Both the position numbers and the translations under genes were made by a program. Shown here piece after piece: positions 43,370 to 50,830 of a stretch of DNA of 64,000 nt. Source of the DNA: Conexibacter stalactiti (GTDB lineage Bacteria > Actinomycetota > Thermoleophilia > Solirubrobacterales > Solirubrobacteraceae); assembly GCF_035967765.1 (NCBI RefSeq), contig NZ_JAYWIT010000020.1. One strand, written 5' to 3'. A model generated the notes under the pieces. The model saw only the letters and a program-made list of their open reading frames with translations. It did no database searches and had not been told where the DNA came from. Each line of letters opens with the position of its first letter. Position 1 is the first letter of the stretch.

Positions 43370-43785
43370 CGTGTCTTCTCACCGTTTACGGCTTGGCTGG
43401 CGCGCAGGATCGCGGCGAGCACGCCGTTCACGAAGCCTGGCGCCTCGGCGCCGCAGTACGACTTCGCCGTCTCGACGGCCTCGTCGATCGCGCCCTCGGG
43501 CGGGATCGAGCGCTCGGCCGGCACGTCGGCCGGATGCAGCATCTCCAGCAGCGCGACGCGCAGGATCGAGCGCTCCAGCGGGGCGATCCGCGACAGCGTC
43601 CAGCCCTCTGAGTGGCGGCTGATCAGCTCGTCGAACTCGGGCTGACGCGCGAGCGCGGCCTTCGCCAGCGCCCGCGTGAACGTCGCCGCGTTTCTCGGCA
43701 GGGTGTCCTCCAGCGGCCGACCGGTCAGGTCGTGCTGGTACAGCGCGAAGACCGCCTCGCGTCGTTGGTCGCTTCGGCGAGCCAC
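43366..43785 (-). CDS. nusB: Transcription antitermination factor NusB
   Basis: A 139-residue all-helical protein: RRSDQRREAVFALYQHDLTGRP at the N-terminus, then WTLSRIAPLERSILRVALLEML and PEGAIDEAVETAKSYCGAEAPGFVNGVLAAILR, the NusB signature. With NusE it binds boxA RNA for rRNA antitermination. It lies nine bases after efp, and overlaps xseB by four. Confidence 0.95.
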   Translation of the reverse strand: MARRSDQRREAVFALYQHDLTGRPLEDTLPRNAATFTRALAKAALARQPEFDELISRHSEGWTLSRIAPLERSILRVALLEMLHPADVPAERSIPPEGAIDEAVETAKSYCGAEAPGFVNGVLAAILRASQAVNGEKTR

Positions 43786-43794
43786 GACGGGCCG

Positions 43795-44355
43795 CTACGC
43801 GCGCGACACGTAGTCGCCGGAGCGGGTGTCGACCCGCACCTTGTCGCCGATGTTGACGAACAGCGGGACGTTGATCTGAGCGCCCGTCTCCAGCGTCGCC
43901 GGCTTGGTGCCGCCGCCGGAGGCCGTGTCGCCGCGCAGGCCGGGCTCGGTCTCGGTGACCTCGAGGTCGACGGCGCTCGGCAGCTGGATGTCGGCCGGGA
44001 CGCCGTCGATCGACAGCAGGTCGACCTCGTCGCTGGCCTTCGTCCAGCGCAGCGCGTCTCTGAGCGCCACGGCCGGGATCGCCGACTGCTCGAAGCTCTC
44101 GACGTCCATGAAGTGGGCGTCGGACTCGTCGGAGTAGAGGTACTGCATCTTGCGCACCTCGGTGCGGACCGAGCGGAACTTCTCCCCTGCACGGAACGTC
44201 TTGTCGATCACGTTGCCGTCGCTGGTGCGACGCAGCTTCGTGCGCACGAAGGCCGGCCCCTTGCCGGGCTTGACGTGCTGGAACTCGACGACCTTGAAGA
44301 TCGTCCCGTCCACCTCGATGTGGTTGCCGTTCTTGAGCTGGTTCGTGCTGATCAC
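43795..44355 (-). CDS. efp: Translation elongation factor P
   Basis: A 186-residue three-domain tRNA-mimic that relieves ribosome stalling at polyproline. It begins ISTNQLKNGNHIEVDGTIFKV; the loop reaching the peptidyl centre is VKPGKGPAF with the tip at Lys32. Domain III ends RVDTRSGDYVSRA. GTG 44355 gives the normal length; frames further upstream do not match the family. It heads the efp-nusB-xseB-prenyl synthase-dxs operon. An SOS box lies 75 bases upstream, on the start of the divergent XRE gene. Confidence 0.96.
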   Translation of the reverse strand: MISTNQLKNGNHIEVDGTIFKVVEFQHVKPGKGPAFVRTKLRRTSDGNVIDKTFRAGEKFRSVRTEVRKMQYLYSDESDAHFMDVESFEQSAIPAVALRDALRWTKASDEVDLLSIDGVPADIQLPSAVDLEVTETEPGLRGDTASGGGTKPATLETGAQINVPLFVNIGDKVRVDTRSGDYVSRA

Positions 44356-44428
44356 GCAGGTGATTGTAGGGCGGGCGGGGGCGCGTGGCGCCCCGGCGCG
44401 GTTCGGGGGCGTTCCGTCCGACCCGGCG

Positions 44429-44444
44429 TCGAACATACGTTCGA
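44429..44444. promoter_or_regulatory. SOS (LexA) box abutting the XRE gene start, perfect match
   Basis: TCGAACATACGTTCGA is an outer-to-outer palindrome whose core CGAACATACGTTCG (44430-44443) exactly fits CGAACRNRYGTTCG. Its last base is the A of the ATG at 44444. LexA bound here would cover the start region of the XRE gene, and could also influence the divergent efp promoter about 75 bases away. Confidence 0.8.
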
Positions 44445-44713
44445 TGCTGATCGCCACTCGCCCGACCCCTCCCGCCGAACGGCGCGCCTTCGGGCTGGCG
44501 GTGCGGGAGCTGCGGGCGCGGCGCGGGTGGTCGCTCGCCGACCTGGGGGCGCGGACGCTCGTACATGCCGCGTATCTCGGCGCGGTGGAGCGGGCCGAGG
44601 TCGAGCCGGGGCTGCGCACGATGACGCGGATCGCCGAAGGGCTCGGGATGCCGTTGTCGGCGCTGGTCGCGCACAGCGAGGCGCGGCTGCTCACGTGCGC
44701 GCGGCTGCGATGA
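44444..44713 (+). CDS. Small XRE-family helix-turn-helix regulator
   Basis: An 89-residue protein that is nearly all one HTH_3 domain: AFGLAVRELRARRGWSLADLGARTLVHAAYLGAVERAEVEPGLRTMTRIAEGLGMPLSALV. It should bind DNA as a dimer. ATG 44444 comes straight after the SOS box, and there is no ribosome site, so a leaderless message started inside or beside the box is likely. Sixty-six bases later comes the PAP2 gene. Targets unknown; it may control itself and the following genes. Confidence 0.82.
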   Translation: MLIATRPTPPAERRAFGLAVRELRARRGWSLADLGARTLVHAAYLGAVERAEVEPGLRTMTRIAEGLGMPLSALVAHSEARLLTCARLR

Positions 44714-44779
44714 GCCGCGGCGGCGCCGGGCTTGCGGGCGGGCGAGTGGTGACGGCGCCGCGCGGCTAGCCTGGATGCG

Positions 44780-45700
44780 GTGGTGCGCGGTCGCATGAAC
44801 CCTCTCCCCTTGCTCGGGCTCGCCGCCGGCTGCACGCTCGCGGTCGTCGGGACATACGCCCTGCTGGTTCGGACCAACCGCGGCCAGCGGATCGACCAGG
44901 GCGCCTTCGACGGCCGCGCGCTCGCGACGACGACCGCGCACGACGCCGCCCAGCAGCTGCTGACGACGATCAGCATCGGCACGCTCGCGCTGGCGCTGCT
45001 GGTGCTCGTCGCGCAGGCACTGCTGCGCGGGCGGATCGCGCTGGCGCTCGTCGCCGGCACCGCGATCGGCGGCGCGGTGATCACGACCCAGGTGCTCAAA
45101 CGGGTCCTGGAACGGCCCGACCTGCTGCTTGACGGTCGCCTGTACGAGAACAGCTTCCCCAGCGGTCACGTCACGATCGCCTTCGCCGTCGGCGTCGCGG
45201 CGACGCTGGTCGCCCCCGTCCGCGCGCGCCGGCTCGTCTCTGTGCTCGCGGTCGCGTACGGCTCAGCCGTCGGGATCGCCGTCGTCGCCGCCGGCTGGCA
45301 CCGCCCGAGCGACGTCGCCGGGGCGTTCTTCGTCGTGACGGCATGGGCGGCCGTCGCCGGGCTCGCCGACGCGCTGCTGGAGCGGCGCCGCGCCGGAGCG
45401 TCGAGCTGGCCGCAGCCGGGCGTCGCGCGCAGCTATCTGCTGCTCGGCGGGGCGCTGATCGTCGCCGGCTACGCGGTCACGGTCGCGATCGTCGCCGCCG
45501 GCCGCGCGGGCGCGATCGAATGGACGGCCGTCAACGGCGCCTTCGCCGGCGCCTGTGTCGCCGTCGCCGGCCTCGCCGCGCTGCTGATGGCGGCGCTGCT
45601 GTCCGCACTGCGCGCGACGCTGCCGACGCGGTCGCGCGTGCCGGCCCAGCGCGCTGGCACGCGGTCAGCGCCGTCCGCTCGCCGCCGCGCGGCGCGCTGA
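44780..45700 (+). CDS. PAP2-family membrane phosphatase
   Basis: A 306-residue membrane protein. The type-2 phosphatidic acid phosphatase motifs are complete: LKRVLERPDLLL (KX6RP), FPSGHVT (PSGH) and AAGWHRPSDVAG (SRX5HX3D-like). Five or six helices precede and two follow the catalytic domain. Relatives remove phosphate from lipid phosphates or undecaprenyl pyrophosphate outside the membrane. GTG 44780 is chosen because a TAGCCT -10 box (44767-44772) lies seven bases upstream; GTG 44783 and ATG 44795 are alternatives. Confidence 0.85.
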   Translation: MVRGRMNPLPLLGLAAGCTLAVVGTYALLVRTNRGQRIDQGAFDGRALATTTAHDAAQQLLTTISIGTLALALLVLVAQALLRGRIALALVAGTAIGGAVITTQVLKRVLERPDLLLDGRLYENSFPSGHVTIAFAVGVAATLVAPVRARRLVSVLAVAYGSAVGIAVVAAGWHRPSDVAGAFFVVTAWAAVAGLADALLERRRAGASSWPQPGVARSYLLLGGALIVAGYAVTVAIVAAGRAGAIEWTAVNGAFAGACVAVAGLAALLMAALLSALRATLPTRSRVPAQRAGTRSAPSARRRAAR

Positions 45701-45741
45701 GCTGCGGCGCCTCCTTCACGTCGCCGATGGGCGCCTCGCGT

Positions 45742-45811
45742 CGGCGGGCGAGCGACGGCGGCCGTCGCGTGCTGGTGCTCAAGCGGCGGGCGAGTGACGG
45801 CGGCCATCGCG
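45742..45811. repeat. 28-bp direct repeat, two copies
   Basis: The copies begin CGGCGGGCGAGCGACGGCGG (45742) and CGGCGGGCGAGTGACGGCGG (45784); each is 28 bases long and they differ at two positions. The spacing is 14 bases. Too few copies for an array; may be a duplication scar. Confidence 0.7.
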
Positions 45812-45860
45812 GGGTGAGTCGGGCGGGTTCGGCGGTGGATGCGGGAGATCCCGCCGGCCG

Positions 45861-45918
45861 CTGGACGGTTCCTGGACGCGGCACTGGACGTCCAGGACGA
45901 AATCGCCCGTGCGTCCAG
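45861..45918 (+). promoter_or_regulatory. Helically phased CTGGACG cluster upstream of GH44, candidate operator
   Basis: CTGGACG occurs at 45861, 45872 and 45884, spaced 11 and 12 bases, and its complement CGTCCAG at 45889 and 45912. The third copy with the first complement makes the palindrome CTGGACGTCCAG (45884-45895). Phasing on one face of the helix suggests a regulator-binding site about 60-115 bases upstream of the predicted transcription start. Confidence 0.4.
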
Positions 45919-45988
45919 GGAATTCGCCGACGCACCGGCTGGTGGTCTCGCACTGGCTCGCGGGCGGTGCATCGGCTACGGTGAGCGT

Positions 45989-48070
45989 ATGCGGACGGAC
46001 CCGCATCGCCGGAACGGAGTGCGTCGCGCCTCCCTCCGCAGCAGCCTCGCCGGAACGTTCGCGCTCGCCGCGACGCTGCTCGCGCTGCCCGCCGCCGGCC
46101 AGGCGCTCGCCGCCCCCGGCCCGGCGCTGACGGTCGACGTCGCCGCTGACCGGCACGCGATCTCGCCCGAGATCTATGGCATGAGCTACGCCGATCCGAC
46201 GCTCGCCGACGAGCTGAGACTGCCGGTCAACCGCTGGGGCGGCAACTACACCGACCGCTACAACTGGCGAATCGACACCTGGAGCACGGGCCGCGACTGG
46301 TTCTTCGAGAACATCTCCGGCTGCTGGTCGGCGTGTGCCGGCGAACCGCCGGCCGACCCGTCGCAGGGCTACCGCCGGATACTCGACGGCGACCGCGCCA
46401 CCGGGGCCCAGACGCTGCTGACGCTGCCGATGGTGGGCTGGGTCGCCAGACAGGCCGGCTACGCGCATCCGCTGCCGTGCAGCTATCCGAGATCGCTCTT
46501 CCCCGACCAGGACAGATGGGACACGGAGTGGCTGCCGCCCAGCGCCAGCGCCTGCGGCAACGGCAGAGACGACGGCGACTGGATCACCACCAACGACCCG
46601 AACGTCGCCAGCACGCCGTCGACCGCTCAGCTCTCGTCCGACTGGATCGCGGACATCACCGCTCGCTATGGCGCCGGCGCCGTGCGCTGGTATGGCCTCG
46701 GCAACGAGCCGGCGCTGTGGAACGACACGCACGTCGACGTCCATCCACAGCCGACGACCTCCGGCGAGCTGCGCGACAAGACGATCGCGCTGGCGCGCGC
46801 CGCCAAGCAGGCCGACCCGTCCGGGCTGACGCTCGGCCTGTCCGAGTGGGGCTGGCCGGCCTACTTCGCCAGCGCCGCCGAGCAGCAGGGGCAGCCCGAT
46901 CCCGCCAAGCCGGCCGGCGTACCGCTCGTGGGCTGGTTCCTCGATCAACTGCGCGCCGCCGGCGAGGCCGACGGCAAGCGCTTGCTCGACTACCTCGACC
47001 TCCACTACTACCAGCAGATGACGGTGAACGACGCCCCCGGATCGACCGCCGTGACGCGCTCGCTGTGGGACCCGAGCTACACCGACGAGAGCTGGATCGA
47101 CCAGAGAATCGCGCTGCTGCCGCGGATGCACGCGTGGATCGCCGACCACTACCCCGGCACCAAGGTCGCGCTCAGCGAGTACGACCTCTCGATCGGCGAC
47201 CCGGTGCTCGACACCGTGATCCAGGCCGACACGCTCGGGATCCTCGCGCGCGAGCGGGTCGACCTCGCCGCTCGCTGGTCGCCGCCGAAGGCGGGCGAGG
47301 CTCAGGCGAACGCCTTCCGCCTCTATCGCAACTACGACGGTGCCGGCGGCCGCTTCGGCGACACCTGGGTCCGCTCCGTCAGCGCCGATCAGGCGACCGT
47401 CGCCGTCTACGGTGCCGCGCGCAGCGACGACGGCGCGATCACGATCGCGGTCGTCAACAAGAGCGGCCAGACGCGCTCGACGCCGCTGACGCTCGCCGGG
47501 GCGGAGCGAGCGGTCACCACCGCGCAGGCGTGGCAGTGGAGCGGTGCCGCCCCCGGCGCACGCCCCGTTCGCGTCGCCGACGTCGCGTTCGGCGGCAGCG
47601 CGACGACGCTCGAGCTGCCCGCCCACTCGCTGACGATGGTCGTCGTGCCGGGTGACACCAGAACGCCGCCGCCGGACGAGCCGGCGAGACCGCTTCCAAC
47701 GGCGCCCGGCCAGCCCGCCGACCCGCCGGCGAACGGTCCGACGCCGGGCGGAGCCACGCCCGGCGGGAGACGTCCCGCGACCGTCCCGCCGCTGCCGCTC
47801 GCCGACCGCGTCGGTCTCCCCTCCGCGAAGCGCTGCGTGCGCGCGGCGACGCTGAAGTTCCGCGTCAGATCGCCGACGACGAGACGGCTGCTGTCGGCAC
47901 GGGTCGCGATCGGCAGGCGCGCGCTCACGCTCGGAGGCCGTGGACTGACACGGCCGGTCGTGCTCAGAGGTCTGCCGCGGAGCGGCGCCTTCACCGTCAA
48001 GGTCAGACTCAGGCTCGCCGGCGAGCGCAGGACCACGGTGGCGCACCGGCGCTACCAGCGCTGCCGCTGA
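45989..48070 (+). CDS. Secreted glycoside hydrolase family 44 protein
   Basis: A 693-residue exported enzyme. The N-terminus has basic residues and VRRASL before a hydrophobic stretch (AGTFALAATLLALPAAGQALA), so a Tat- or Sec-type signal. The catalytic domain starts VDVAADRHAISPEIYGMSYAD and has LPVNRWGGNYTDRYNWRID, both GH44 hallmarks; GLGNEPALW (Glu about 239) is the acid/base and ALSEYDL (Glu about 396) the nucleophile. A beta-domain follows, then a Pro-rich linker (about 555-615) and a C-terminal beta domain bounded by Cys residues. GH44 enzymes cleave cellulose and xyloglucan. ATG 45989 follows a TACGGT box by six bases. Confidence 0.88.
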   Translation: MRTDPHRRNGVRRASLRSSLAGTFALAATLLALPAAGQALAAPGPALTVDVAADRHAISPEIYGMSYADPTLADELRLPVNRWGGNYTDRYNWRIDTWSTGRDWFFENISGCWSACAGEPPADPSQGYRRILDGDRATGAQTLLTLPMVGWVARQAGYAHPLPCSYPRSLFPDQDRWDTEWLPPSASACGNGRDDGDWITTNDPNVASTPSTAQLSSDWIADITARYGAGAVRWYGLGNEPALWNDTHVDVHPQPTTSGELRDKTIALARAAKQADPSGLTLGLSEWGWPAYFASAAEQQGQPDPAKPAGVPLVGWFLDQLRAAGEADGKRLLDYLDLHYYQQMTVNDAPGSTAVTRSLWDPSYTDESWIDQRIALLPRMHAWIADHYPGTKVALSEYDLSIGDPVLDTVIQADTLGILARERVDLAARWSPPKAGEAQANAFRLYRNYDGAGGRFGDTWVRSVSADQATVAVYGAARSDDGAITIAVVNKSGQTRSTPLTLAGAERAVTTAQAWQWSGAAPGARPVRVADVAFGGSATTLELPAHSLTMVVVPGDTRTPPPDEPARPLPTAPGQPADPPANGPTPGGATPGGRRPATVPPLPLADRVGLPSAKRCVRAATLKFRVRSPTTRRLLSARVAIGRRALTLGGRGLTRPVVLRGLPRSGAFTVKVRLRLAGERRTTVAHRRYQRCR

Positions 48071-48088
48071 CATACGCTCCTGACCCCG

Positions 48089-49309
48089 ATGAACCGGTTT
48101 TCGCGCCTCTGGGGTCACAAGGACTTCCGCTGGCTCTTCCTCAGTCAGACGATCTCGACGACGGGCGACCGGATCGTCCTCGTCGCGTTGGCGCTGCTGG
48201 TGACCGAGCGGACCGGCTCGACGGCGGAGCTGGGTCTCGTGCTCGGCGTCTACACCGCCTCGCACCTCGCCTTCGTGCTGTTCGGCGGCGTCTGGGCCGA
48301 CCGCCTGCCGCGCCACCGCATCATGCTCTCGACCGACCTGATCCGCGGCTGCCTGCACGCCCTGCTGGCGCTGCTGATCGTGCTCGACGCGATCACGATC
48401 TGGCAGCTCGTCGTGATCGAGGCGCTGTTCGGCGCCGCCGAGGCGTTCTTCCGCCCGGCCTTCAGCGGGCTCGTGCCGCAGACCGTCCCGGAGGAGCTGA
48501 TCCAGGAGGCGAACGCGCTCAACAGCCTCACGCAGACGATCGCCGAGTTCGCCGGGCCGGCGCTGGCGACCGTGCTCGTGCTGACGGTCGGGACCGGCAC
48601 CGCCTTCGCCGTCGACGCCGCCACCTTCTTCGTCAGCGCGGCACTCCTGGCGCTCGTGCGGCCCCGCCCGCGCGGCGAAGCGGCCCCGCGCGGCTCGCTG
48701 CGCGCCGAGCTGCGCGCCGGCTTCGAGGAGGTCCGCTCGCGCGCCTGGGTGTGGGTCACGATCGCCGTCTTCTCCTTCCAGCTGCTGGGCGCCTACGCGC
48801 CGTACGTCGTGCTCGGGCCGACGGTCGCGCAGGAGCGCTACGGCGACGCCGCGCTGTACGGCTGGCTGGCGGCGGCCGTCGGCTTCGGGACCGCGCTCGG
48901 CTCGCTGCTGGCGCTGCGCTGGCGGCCGCGCCGGCCGCTGGTGGCGGGGATCCTGCTGGTGCTGCCGTTCTGCCTGATGCTGAGCGGCTACGCGCTCGGG
49001 ATCCCGCTCGCGCTCGCGCTCGTCGCCGGCGCGACCACCGGCGTCGGCGTCGCGCTCTTCAGCGTCTGGTGGCAGACGGCGCTCGCCGAGCGGATCCCGC
49101 CCGGCGCGCTCTCCCGCGTGACCTCGTACGACTATCTCGGTTCGCTGGCGCTGATGCCGATCGGCTACGTCGTCGTCGGCGCGCTCGCCGACGAGCTGGG
49201 CGCGACCGAGGTGATGGCGGCCGGCGGCCTGCTTGCGGCGTCGGTGCTGCTGCTCGGACTGCTGCCGCGCGAGACGCGCGAGCTGGAGTCGGTCAGCCGA
49301 CGACCGTGA
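48089..49309 (+). CDS. MFS transporter, multidrug/macrolide-efflux type
   Basis: A 406-residue, 12-helix MFS protein. It starts RFSRLWGHKDFRWLFLSQTISTTGDRIVLVALALLV and has GGVWADRLPRHRIMLSTDL (loop 2-3), RPAFSGLVPQTVPEELIQEANALNSL, typical of the MefA/MFS_3-like efflux group. It lies 18 bases after the GH44 stop; ATG 48089 has no clear ribosome site. Its end overlaps the convergent pepQ end by 17 bases. Substrate unknown. Confidence 0.87.
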   Translation: MNRFSRLWGHKDFRWLFLSQTISTTGDRIVLVALALLVTERTGSTAELGLVLGVYTASHLAFVLFGGVWADRLPRHRIMLSTDLIRGCLHALLALLIVLDAITIWQLVVIEALFGAAEAFFRPAFSGLVPQTVPEELIQEANALNSLTQTIAEFAGPALATVLVLTVGTGTAFAVDAATFFVSAALLALVRPRPRGEAAPRGSLRAELRAGFEEVRSRAWVWVTIAVFSFQLLGAYAPYVVLGPTVAQERYGDAALYGWLAAAVGFGTALGSLLALRWRPRRPLVAGILLVLPFCLMLSGYALGIPLALALVAGATTGVGVALFSVWWQTALAERIPPGALSRVTSYDYLGSLALMPIGYVVVGALADELGATEVMAAGGLLAASVLLLGLLPRETRELESVSRRP

Positions 49310-50387
49310 GCTGCTTCGGCAGCGTCGAGAGCACGTCGCAGCCGTCCTCGGTGACGACGACGAGATCCTCGATGCGCACGCCGAGCACGCCCGGCAGGTA
49401 GATGCCGGGCTCGTCCGTGACGACGTTGCCGGCCGCCAGCACAGCGGTCGACGCTCTCGACAGCCGCGGCGCCTCGTGCACCTCGATCCCGACGCCGTGG
49501 CCGAGGCTGTGGCCGAACGCGTCGCCGTGGCCGCCGGCGACGATCACGTCGCGCGCGGCCGCGTCGGCTTCTCTGCCGCTGACGCCCGGTCTGATCGCGG
49601 CGAGGCCGGCCAGCTGCGCCTCCAGCACCAGCTCGTAGATCTCCTGCGCCCGCTGGTCGACCTCGCCGGCCGCATAGGTGCGCGTGCAGTCGGAGCAGTA
49701 GCCGTCCAGCTCGGCGCCCCAGTCGATCACGACGAGGCTGCCGGCGGCGATCGGCACGTCGCGCGGGCTCGCGTGCGGCAGCGCACCGTGGCCGGCGTGG
49801 GCGACGATCGTGTCGAAGCTCGCCTTCTGCGCGCCGAGCCGCTGCATCTCGTGCTCCAGCGCGAGCGCGACCTCACGCTCGCGGCGGCCGATCAGGCCGC
49901 CTCTCAGCACCTGCGTCAGCGCGCTGTCGGCGAGGATCGCCGCCGCGCGGATCCGCTCGATCTCGTGCTGGTCCTTGACCAGCCGAAGCTCCTCGACAAG
50001 CCCGCCGGCCGGGACCAGCTCGACGCGCGCGGGCAGCAGCTCGCGCAGTCGCTTGTGGGTGCGGACGGAGACCTGCTGGTCGTCGAAGCCGAGCCGCACC
50101 TCGCCGTCGGGCAGGCCCGGCAGGACCTGGTCGAGCAGGTCGGTCTCGCCGATCACGCGCTCGTAGCCGTGGACCTGCTCCTGCGCCTGCGTCTCGTAGC
50201 GGAAGTCGGTCACGAAGCGGCGCAGGTCGCTGCCGACGACGGCGAGGCCGTTGGAGCCGGTGTAGCCGGTCAGGTAGCGGACGTTGACGAGGTTGGTGAC
50301 CAGCAGCGCGTCGAGCTCTCTGCCGGGGAGCAGGCTGGCGAGGCGGTCGGCGCGGGCGGCGCCGTCGGCGGTGATCGTGTCGCTCAT
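49293..50387 (-). CDS. pepQ: Xaa-Pro aminopeptidase/dipeptidase, M24 family
   Basis: A 364-residue pita-bread metallopeptidase. The N-terminal creatinase-like domain has DALLVTNLVNVRYLTGYTGSNG; the catalytic domain carries metal ligands in VVIDWGAELDGYCSDCTRT (two Asp), FGHSLGHGVGIEVHE (His), VTDEPGIYLPG (Glu) and GVRIEDLVVV (Glu). It cleaves X-Pro bonds. ATG 50387 overlaps the aroQ stop by four bases. In M. tuberculosis pepQ is next followed by efp, here it is followed by convergent accessory genes. Confidence 0.94.
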   Translation of the reverse strand: MSDTITADGAARADRLASLLPGRELDALLVTNLVNVRYLTGYTGSNGLAVVGSDLRRFVTDFRYETQAQEQVHGYERVIGETDLLDQVLPGLPDGEVRLGFDDQQVSVRTHKRLRELLPARVELVPAGGLVEELRLVKDQHEIERIRAAAILADSALTQVLRGGLIGRREREVALALEHEMQRLGAQKASFDTIVAHAGHGALPHASPRDVPIAAGSLVVIDWGAELDGYCSDCTRTYAAGEVDQRAQEIYELVLEAQLAGLAAIRPGVSGREADAAARDVIVAGGHGDAFGHSLGHGVGIEVHEAPRLSRASTAVLAAGNVVTDEPGIYLPGVLGVRIEDLVVVTEDGCDVLSTLPKQLTVVG

Positions 50388-50830
50388 CTGTTCAGCTCCT
50401 CTCGCAGGCGCGCGAGCGCGTCGCGGTATCCGTCGGGTCCCTTGCCGGCGACGGTCTCGATGCAGAGGTCGCGGATCACCGACACGCGGCGCCACTCCTC
50501 GCGTTCGTGCACGTTGCTGAGGTGCACCTCGACCGCGGGCAGTCTCGCGATCTCCAGCGCGTCGCGGATCGCCCACGAGTAGTGCGTCCACGCGCCCGGG
50601 TTGAGCACGATCCCGTCGGCCATCCCGTCGAGCTTGTGCAGCTGCTCGACGTACTCGCCCTCGAAGTTGGTCTGGAAGAACTGCACGCGGAGGCCGAGGT
50701 CGGCCGCGAAGCCGCCGATCGTGCGCTCCAGTCTGTCGAGCGAGAGCGTGCCGTAGTGACCGGCGTCGCGGCGGCTGAGCTGGTCGAGGTTGACGCCGTG
50801 CAGGACGGCGATGCGGTCGCTCTGGCTCAT
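50384..50830 (-). CDS. aroQ: Type II 3-dehydroquinate dehydratase
   Basis: A 148-residue shikimate enzyme converting 3-dehydroquinate to 3-dehydroshikimate. The N-terminus reads VLHGVNLDQLSRRDAGHYGTLSLDRL, with the catalytic Tyr, then FFQTNFEGEYVEQLH, LNPGAWTHYSWAIRDAL and VHLSNVHEREEWRR with the catalytic His. It differs from the usual NGPNLNxLGxREP start (HGVNLDQLSRRD) but keeps the active-site residues. Four-base overlaps join it to the AroK-AroB fusion and pepQ. Confidence 0.95.
   Translation of the reverse strand: MSQSDRIAVLHGVNLDQLSRRDAGHYGTLSLDRLERTIGGFAADLGLRVQFFQTNFEGEYVEQLHKLDGMADGIVLNPGAWTHYSWAIRDALEIARLPAVEVHLSNVHEREEWRRVSVIRDLCIETVAGKGPDGYRDALARLREELNR

Larger units (their letters stand above)
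45701..45988. other. 288-base intergenic region with two sets of repeats, upstream of GH44
   Basis: No credible gene is seen. It holds a 28-base imperfect direct repeat (45742-45769 and 45784-45811, two mismatches, period 42) and a cluster of CTGGACG/CGTCCAG words at 45861-45918. A TACGGT -10 box (45977-45982) lies six bases before the GH44 start codon. Confidence 0.6.

Noticed and set aside
45742..45811. CRISPR-like repeat
   Set aside because: Only two imperfect copies with a 14-base spacer and no cas genes.
45779..48358. Minus-strand frame of 859 codons opposite the GH44 gene
   Set aside because: No domain, Arg/Gly/Ala-rich, antisense to a clear GH44 enzyme.
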